Below, piece by piece: positions 56,922-64,000 of a DNA stretch of 64,000 bases (position 1 is its first letter; each line of letters starts with the position of its first letter). The DNA comes from Elysia chlorotica (Eukaryota; Mollusca; Gastropoda; Plakobranchidae). The stretch is taken from positions 798,056 through 862,055 of the forward strand of contig RQTK01000057.1 in assembly GCA_003991915.1 (NCBI GenBank), read 5' to 3'. Made by a program: the position numbers and the translations under genes. Below the pieces are notes generated by a model, which did not search any database, was not told where the DNA came from, and was given only the letters and a program-made list of their open reading frames with translations.

Positions 56922-58562
56922 ATTGTAAAGTTGCGTTTTGTGTCTGTGTGTATCCAAAAATGTGAGTCCTCAGTCTCGTATATATTTTACAGTCAATAGA
57001 AAATACTCCTTTTTTATTGCATTATACCAATTGTGAAATATATTTTATCGAGGAGACAAGTGGATTGTATGCAGATTGTTATAATAAAAAATTGTGTTTT
57101 TATGATAGCATAATAATATGAATAAAAATCTTTTTTAAAATAAATATTACTTAGTATTTGAGTTGATGAAATACTTTTTTTTTTTAATTCACTGATTCTG
57201 TCCACATAGTTTTGTTGCATAGCTGTTCTCCATAGTCCATGTAGATGACTAAAACAACTCAAAGGACATGTACATGTATATAAGTCCATAATTATAACCC
57301 TAAATAGGACAATCTAAGTCTCTCACTAATAGATTTATACTAGTTGTAATATAAAACAGTAGGGATCAAAATGTATCAAATACTACCATCTTAATTACGG
57401 TATACAAATAATGAATGCTTACTTGAAGCATCCCCCAATGTATAGTCTGCCACCTTTTAAGACAATTGTATGGTTTACATTGAGATCTGGATTGATTCTT
57501 GCAATACACACTTGTAATGAAAGCTACCCTGAGCTTTCAGTTTTGTGTGAGTTGCAAAACTGAAAACTCGTTTGAAAACATTCTCAAAATGGTATAAACC
57601 TTGAAGGGTGCTAATACATTCATCGTAATTAAGTTTCGCTACTCAAGACACTTAAAGGATAAAATATTAACTCCTTTATTAGGCATACACGACTGATATT
57701 GATGCCTTAGCCAATTTTAATGTTCTGTGATAGGTGAATACCACAATTACTTGTGCATTTGTAGTTGAATAAAATTGATAGAAGGCAGTTAAAAAAAGCC
57801 AATGATAAAGTAATGATACTCATACATCAAGGTCCAATATCTTGATATTATTTTAATGTCTTGTTAATTACCTGTAAATGAAGAGACAATAAGATAAATT
57901 TAAAATATGTATTTTCACATCACCAATTTCTATTTCTTGTTTTAGTACTAGCCAGTACTAAAACTACTATTTTAGTATTTACTATATTACATTATTAGTT
58001 CCAGCAAAATGATGTAGTACCCATCAATTCAAAAAGGGAGGAAACGTCAAAAACTCTTGTGTTATTTGATTCTTACGCTTTAATGCCATACAAAAAAAAT
58101 ATCTCTACTAGCTTTTTAAAATGATTCTGATTTATCTTAAAATTCACCTTTACATCCTGTTAAGTTATATGTGTATCTCAAAACAAGAAATTCTGACAAT
58201 TCTATGCTTTTCCCTGGCATATTTGCTAAATCTGCTCTTCTGTTGCAACTTTCATGAAAGAAGTCCTGGTTAAAACAGTAGTCTTCCATTACAGTTCACA
58301 CTATGTATTTGGGGAGTTCATTTATAATAATATGCATGAATTTTACCAATATAACACTTTCTTTTTTTTTTTTTTTATTAATATTTCAACTTAACCAATT
58401 TCAAGTTTAAACTTTTATTTTACGGAAACAGAAGGTCAGGTATAACTGAATCAACATTAAAAGAAACAGATTTTAGCACCACTCAAAGTCAGGTCATATA
58501 GTGATCATTGTGTATCTCACAGTTTTATTTGAATTTGCTTTCCCAGCACTGGCATGCAAATC
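56922..58562. other. Intergenic stretch between UBE2C and CCDC90-like gene
   Basis: A+T-rich sequence between convergent genes. No coding exon or clear repeat is seen apart from T and A runs. Confidence 0.6.
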
Positions 58563-58568
58563 TTTATT
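58563..58568 (-). terminator. Candidate polyadenylation signal, distal last exon of CCDC90-like gene
   Basis: AATAAA on the minus strand (context TGAATAAAGATTTGC), about 200 bases after the stop codon in the distal last exon. Confidence 0.5.
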
Positions 58569-58765
58569 CAAGAAAAAATAAATATAAAAAGTAATCTAAA
58601 TCTAGGGCATGATGAAAAATTGGTTTATAATTATATGTACATTGTTATCCTGTTTAACTTGTACCATCTTCTTTAAAAACATTGGCCCCTTCTGGACTTA
58701 TTTGCACATGATGACCGGCATCTTTCATCTCTAAAGGAAAGCTAGTTTGCCCATGTAAGATCAAA

Positions 58766-61700
58766 TTAACACCACAAGCGGATTACACCAAGCATGACAG
58801 TAGCCACTCCAATCATAGTTCCTGAAGTGAACAGATAATGTCAAAAGGGGAGAAAATTTGACAAATCATCAGCAGTATTGCAAAATACAAGTATGTATTT
58901 ATGTAACAAAACTAACATAACATATTAAAAAGTTACAAGAAGTGTGAGTATTCAAACAATAAGGGCAACATATTAAAATGTGTAAATTTACATACCATTA
59001 TAACTATATAAATGTGCTACAAGAAATAAAAACCAAGGCTTGCCTTAATTCTATAGAGAAGGTTCTAATTTTATAGGTCGTAGCAAATGGAAGTAGTGAC
59101 ATGCAAAGACATGCAAAGATTCTTTTTACAATTTAAAATTTCCCCTTGATTACACTAAAATGTTATTTCTATTTAAACTCAGCAAAGTTGCAAACCACTC
59201 AATCAGTCTGTTTGAAGTCTAAAGACACAATTTTTATTTATGTTAATTATTGTATAATGTTAAAAAATGATTAATTATCCCAAAAATATGTTTAATCCTT
59301 CGATTGTGTGTCTCAAATCAAGAATATTAGATATTTTAATGAGGTAGACCTTATTCTCATTGGATGGAAAAACACAAAACAGTCAAAGCAAGAGAAAAGA
59401 TATTGCATAGTTTTATTACACATATTATATAGAGATCATTTGAATAAACGAAATGGTCAGGACAAATTTGTAAGATTCTCGAATCCCTTTGCTGTAGAAT
59501 ATGGCAATACTTTATCAAGAAACACAGACTCAATAATAAGTCATCAGTTTGTCTTGTTCACACTCAAGACTTATTCTCTTCAATGCCTAACCATGATCAC
59601 CAAAATTAAACATCTAATTACTGTGGACCTCGTATATAGCAACATCAGACTCAACGAAACCTCAGCCGTAACGAAGACCATCTTAGGGACGGTTTTTCCC
59701 CTTATATAGAGCCTATAAAAGGACCTCGGCTCTAACGAAAAGATTTAACGAAAATCTCGAGTGTAACAAAGTACTGGGCTCGAGTAATGGTTAAGATTTC
59801 AGCAAATACATTTATGAAAAACTCGGGCATAGCGAATTACACATGTACAGGTCACGTTCGCGTCAAATCTGTATCGAAATCATAAACAAGCATGCTTGTC
59901 ATGTCATGCAAATATTGACTGGGTGCGGATGTGTATGTGTGTGTACTGAGTGATCAACAGGTTAAGGTTCTGTGCCGCCACTCCCTTCAGTAGGTAAGCT
60001 TGCACCAAGAGACAGTGCTAGCCAGCACAGGTGTCTAAGGGAGAGAAGTGTAAAATTATTGTTTGAACTCTATTGCCAATGCTGTCTGGCAGGCGAGAAC
60101 AGGCCATTCTCTCAGCTTTCATTGTGCCGCCTGACATAGCCATGGCTCTCCCTTTATCTTGCTCTCTCTCTCTCTCTCTCTCAAATTTGTTGTGTTTATT
60201 ACGGCCCTGCGTGTAACTAAACCTCGGACATAACAAAGTTTTGGAGCTGGCCCACTGACTTCGCTATATCCCAGGTCCACTGTATCATGAACCATCAATT
60301 CATTGCCTCTAAAAAAATTAGAAGCTGGTCTTTTCAAATTTTCCTACAATCACGACTCAAAATTGACTAAGTGGTGGAAAAAAATCCTTAGCACTGGGGA
60401 TTGCGTAGATGAAATCTACCAGCGCCCCAAAGTGAATCCCTCCCTGTCTGCCTCTATACATAGCTTTCCACTCTTTTGATCAAAATTTTTTTACTCTACC
60501 AAATCATTGTTCACAATTAGAATATCCCGGCAGATAACCTAGATCTAATTGAAGCTGTTCAGAACACAGGTTAAATAGATTAATCAGAATCAGTGCTTTC
60601 AATTTTTCTCTCAAAGAAATAGCTTTTGTTTTTTTAAATAAATAAACCAAATTCTTGGACTGTAACTGAGTAACTGTAATTAAAATAGGTAGCCCCATGT
60701 AAGATAAGTGTAAATGCTATACAAAAGAATGACTACAAAATTTCATGGCACGTCATCGAAACAGCAGAGGCCTACTCCCCAGCAAGCGAGCGGTGCATCC
60801 TATGCACTTCAGAAAAACTTCACACCCTCAAGCTAAAACCAAGCCTCAATAAAACTTAAAAGAAAAGAGCTATACACAACTTGCCAGTACCGCTATAAAC
60901 ACTTACTACAAAACTTCACAGCACAAGCGCTAGAAAAAGATGGGAAGTATGCAACCAAACGTCAGTTACGTCAGACGCCCGAAGAGAGCGGTTGACAAAT
61001 TCGCTCGAAACACATGTCTCAAGCAATGGCAGTACTTTCAAGGTAGGACAGTACAATTTATAATTATATATCTTTAATGATAGATAAATGTGCCTAACAA
61101 TACATTTCCTCTACAGCACCACTAGTGAAGTGAAACTGCACCTTCGTTGAAATTGAAATTAATAAATAATTTGGCTCTGGATAAATCCACATTTTTTTTC
61201 CTAACCTATAACAAGATATAACATCATGGAAAGCTAGCTTATTGAGCACAAGGTGGTAGTGCATCATAACTGAAAGAATTAAACTACGTTTATAAATGGA
61301 GAGATTTTGGGGTTCATTGGAAAAAAAAAAGAATTATGGTACATATTTGAAGTACTGTACAAAAAAATATTATGTAAAGGTATAAAAAATACTTTCAAAT
61401 TCTAATTAAACACTAAAATAACACTATTTTTTTTACAAGAAAGAAAACTAAATTAATTAAATCACATTCATTGAAAAAGGCAACTACAACATTATAAAGT
61501 CAATGCATAAGTCGGATTGCCGCAAGCACAATACTGCCCACTGCTAAGACAGTGCCTGTGGGGAGAAACAAATTTTTTAAAATGTGAACATTTATAAATG
61601 AAACAAAAATGAACAGTTCAACTTATTGCAAAACATGCTGGAACAGGAGATCATAAAGATCTCAAAAGTAAAATTAATTTGTGAACCTGAATCATTGAAA

Positions 61701-63153
61701 GACATCAACTTGTATTCAAACTAAATGGAAATAGTCAATTGTTTTTTTTTCTTTTTTTTTCTTTTCAAATTTCTTTATTTATTTCAGAAAATAAAATTGT
61801 ATAGCAAATGTAGATTTAAATTGAAAGTCTTACCCATTTCTATTTACTTCAAAGTTAAAGATTTTAGGGACAATTTATGAAGTTTCAGGAAGTAAATATA
61901 ACTGAGGAAGTAAAAGAACCTATCCTTTTTTTAACTAGCTCTTTGTACTTGTTTTTTTTTTTTTTTTAAGAACTATATTTAATGTACATCTAACATTGAA
62001 ATTAAAGCCAAAACTTAGCATTTAAAAGTTTTGAACTGAACATTTCAATCAAACTGAACTGTTTAAGAGTATACATTTCAAGGATAACTTAAACAAAATT
62101 AGCCCCTTCATACAATAATAATACAAAATATTACACACCTCCAGCATATTTGAAGACGTCATTTCGATACATTTCGTACACAGTCTTCAAATTGGCAATC
62201 TCTGTGTCGATCTTGTTATGGAGCTGCTGCAAACGTTTCTCATTTTCTGCATGCTTTATGGGACAGTAAAATATAGTGCAAGAATATAACTTCTCAAAAT
62301 CAAAACAAAAACAATACTGCACTGAAAAAATCTAGCAAATGCAGACAGTGATGATCAAATATTTACACTAAATTTTTTTTTTTATAAATTATAACACATT
62401 GTCTGAACCACTCAAATCCACTTGACAAGATTTGAATTGAACCACTTTTAATCAAAGCATATATCACACAATATGAATCTAGCTCTACCCGAGTCAACTA
62501 AAATGATATAGTAAAGCGTGATAGTTGTTTCAACTCCGTGATACCTACCCCACTACCATTCTCCCTTCTCTCAGTCTAGGAATGATTCATACAGTAAAAA
62601 GATTCGCCAGATCCTTACACTCCTTCACTCCATTTTTTTAAAGGAGACAAAAGTTGCCTTTCTTAGATAATTGATGTTTCACAGCTCTATCTCATTTAGT
62701 GCGCTTAATTAGATGAAAGCCCCCCATTTATTTAGTCTCAACTTTGAATCTTAGGTTGACACAATGTTTAACTAATTCCCTTACTTAAGTTGATAAAATG
62801 TAATTATTTCAGAAAGCAAATTTAATGCTAAACAAGGTTTATCAAGACTTTGTCCAAGTCACACCACAGTAATTCACTATTCAAATGCCGATAATTGTCC
62901 TTAATTTTTTTTCCATTCGCTAATCTAATGTTTGAGTCAACAGAAATCTGATCCCCTTCCTCAAAAAAAAAAAAAAGGCTTGTATTTTTCAATGTTCTCA
63001 TAATTCTTTTTTCATATTTAGGATAAAATAAATACTCACAGCCTCAATGGCTCGACCTCTTTCAAGATTGATGTCTAGACTAAACTGTCCTTTCAACTTG
63101 ACAATCTCATCATTCATATGGTCTTGAGATTGATTCAAAGCTATTCTGATTTT
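58766..63153 (-). CDS. CCDC90/MCUR1-family mitochondrial coiled-coil protein (3' part, distal last exon)
   Basis: MCUR1 and CCDC90B are mitochondrial inner-membrane coiled-coil proteins. MCUR1 has been linked to the calcium uniporter, and related proteins in yeast and humans to respiratory-chain assembly; the role here is open. Minus-strand exons seen: 63153-63040 (KIRIALNQSQDHMNDEIVKL ... INLERGRAIEA), 62253-62139 (HAENEKRLQQLHNKIDTEIA ... NDVFKYAG), and last exon 58821-58766. Phases close (0, 0, 1). The order of long coiled coil, IETEVANLKT-like block and C-terminal membrane helix ending in IRLW matches the family. The distal tail is TMIGVATVMLGVIRLWC. N-terminal exons lie beyond the right end of the window. 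The acceptor at 62254 (CCATAAAG) is weak but is the only one that keeps frame. A second last exon is at 61555-61500. Confidence 0.85.
59621..60282. mobile_element. TA-flanked pogo-like MITE
   Basis: The left end CTGTGGACCTCGTATATAGC and, in reverse, the right end CAGTGGACCTGGGATATAGC match over about 17 of 20 bases, with TA at both borders. The 662-bp interior has repeated TAACGAA-type words (GTAACGAAG, CTAACGAAA, TTAACGAAA, ATAGCGAAT) and a short (CT)n tract at 60163-60182, but no transposase. It lies in the intron between the two alternative last exons of the CCDC90-like gene. Confidence 0.75.
61500..61555 (-). CDS. Alternative last exon of the CCDC90-like gene (proximal)
   Basis: A 56-bp terminal coding exon, the same length and phase as the distal one at 58821-58766. 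The acceptor is CTCCCCACAG. It joins the split glycine codon of the exon ending at 62139 and encodes TVLAVGSIVLAAIRLMH, then TGA. The distal exon encodes TMIGVATVMLGVIRLWC. Both share the pattern T-x-hydrophobic helix-IRL, so they look like duplicated exons for the C-terminal membrane helix. A terminal exon cannot be used together with the other, so they define two isoforms with different membrane anchors. Confidence 0.8.
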
Positions 63154-63289
63154 CTGTGGACATTTGAACACATTTACATTAAAGCAAAGTTGTTGGTAAA
63201 ATAGGGATGGAGTGAAGAGGAGCAGAGACAGAGAGAGAAAAGAAAGAGTGGGAGAGAGAAAAGAAAGGAATAATCGAATAATGATGTTT

Positions 63290-63311
63290 GGGGGGGGGGG
63301 GGGGGGGGGGG
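63290..63311 (+). repeat. Run of 22 G
   Basis: An uninterrupted G run in an intron of the CCDC90-like gene, preceded by a purine-rich (GA/GAAA) tract. Its length is likely to be variable or uncertain in sequencing. Confidence 0.9.
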
Positions 63312-63336
63312 CTATCAAATTCTCTAATGATAAACA

Positions 63337-63580
63337 ACAGTTGAGTTGAGTTGGTTTAACGTCCAATGTCACCACTATATAGGCTTATTGAGGACGGACC
63401 CCAGGACTGACGTCTTACAATTTTATGTGCTGCCACACACAAGACAGAGTGGGGATACCATGACTCCTATCTCAGCCGGTCACATTAAACTGACACCGAC
63501 CCAACTAAAAGGGGATAAATCGTCAGGGCTCGAACCACGGACCTCCTGCGTCAGAGTCGATGGACTACCCCTGATAAATG
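63337..63580 (-). repeat. SINE, family A (complete, reverse)
   Basis: In reverse the head reads GGAGGTCCGTGGTTCGAGCC (B box), then TTTAGTTGGGTCGGTGTCAG, GACCGGCTGAGATAGGAGTC, TGTGTGGCAGCACATAAAAT, GTCAGTCCTGGGGTCCGTCC and GACGTTAAACCAACTCAAC. It is nearly full length and close to the copy at 50353. Confidence 0.85.
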
Positions 63581-64000
63581 AGAGAGCTTCAAAGTCTGCT
63601 AAAAGAGAAAAGAGAAATACTGTATTCTCTGTTTTAAAAAATTTTGAATCAAATTTGTGTAGACATGATAAATCTACTATATGTGTAATAACATGTTAAA
63701 ATCGAATTTCTCTCAAAGGGACGAATTAGGATGTATCTTATCTTATATTTCTTACTTTACATGGGTGCAAATGAGTAGGAGTGGTGAATCTGGAAATTGT
63801 CTATTTCAAAATTCATCAATTCAGAAAATCTACACAGCTTTCGCTGTTGATATATAAGCAACTTCCCCATCATAAATAGACATGAGGTGCCATTTATCAA
63901 CTAAAAACTGTTCTGAGAAGAGACTGAGAGACAGAGACATGAGAAAAAGAGGAGAAAAGAAAGAGAGAAGAAGAACAGAGAGAAAAGTAGAGGGGATGAT
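63581..64000. other. Right edge of window, intron of the CCDC90-like gene
   Basis: No exon of the gene is recognised here. The last 80 bases are purine-rich (GAGA/GAAAAGA). Confidence 0.5.

Noticed and set aside
59308-59709. A 133-codon plus-strand frame
   Set aside because: It lies in an intron of the CCDC90-like gene on the opposite strand, runs into a MITE end, and has no family features.

Overview
This is eukaryotic genomic DNA from an invertebrate animal, most likely a mollusc. The evidence is A+T-rich non-coding sequence, long introns with GT-AG borders, many (GA)n, (ATA)n and (GATG)-type microsatellites, tRNA-derived SINEs, and split genes whose encoded proteins resemble widespread animal families. 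The species cannot be read from the window. Two runs of N (31278-32033 and 47289-47695) are assembly gaps.

Five protein-coding genes can be reconstructed exon by exon. (1) Plus strand, 1122-15016: cytoplasmic dynein 1 light intermediate chain, with P-loop, C-terminal adaptor-binding helix and stop codon. (2) Minus strand, 24495-26061: TRIQK, an 89-residue single-pass membrane protein. (3) Minus strand, 29708-46125: a GMC (glucose/choline dehydrogenase-like) FAD oxidoreductase of 609 residues in 11 exons, in which every splice phase closes. (4) Plus strand, 50939-56685: UBE2C, the E2 ubiquitin-conjugating enzyme that works with the anaphase-promoting complex, 172 residues in 6 exons. (5) Minus strand, 58766-63153 and running off the right end: the C-terminal part of a CCDC90/MCUR1-family mitochondrial coiled-coil protein. 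The five genes belong to unrelated pathways, as is usual for animal gene neighbourhoods. The first two genes converge, the oxidoreductase and UBE2C diverge, and UBE2C and the CCDC90-like gene converge.

The most unusual feature is exon duplication inside four of these loci or their introns. In the dynein gene the end of exon 4 and the start of its intron are repeated, giving five extra 66-bp cassettes (5167-5750). Each has its own 3' and 5' splice site, is in frame, and lies between introns of only 63-67 bp. Exon 10 of the same gene is copied downstream between exons 11 and 12, where its inclusion would cause a stop. The oxidoreductase has two nearly identical copies of exon 7 linked to a LINE fragment, plus a decayed relic of exon 8. 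The CCDC90-like gene has two alternative last exons of identical length (56 bp), encoding different C-terminal membrane helices.

The rest is repeats. They include at least two tRNA-derived SINE families, a CR1/L2/Jockey-like LINE fragment, three TA-flanked pogo/Tigger-like elements (one with a transposase remnant), a 1.9-kb element with long terminal inverted repeats built from NotI-type palindromes, a 2.66-kb insertion whose empty site is present elsewhere in the window, and a perfect 86-bp inverted repeat. No CRISPR array, bacterial operon or credible free-standing tRNA/rRNA gene was found.
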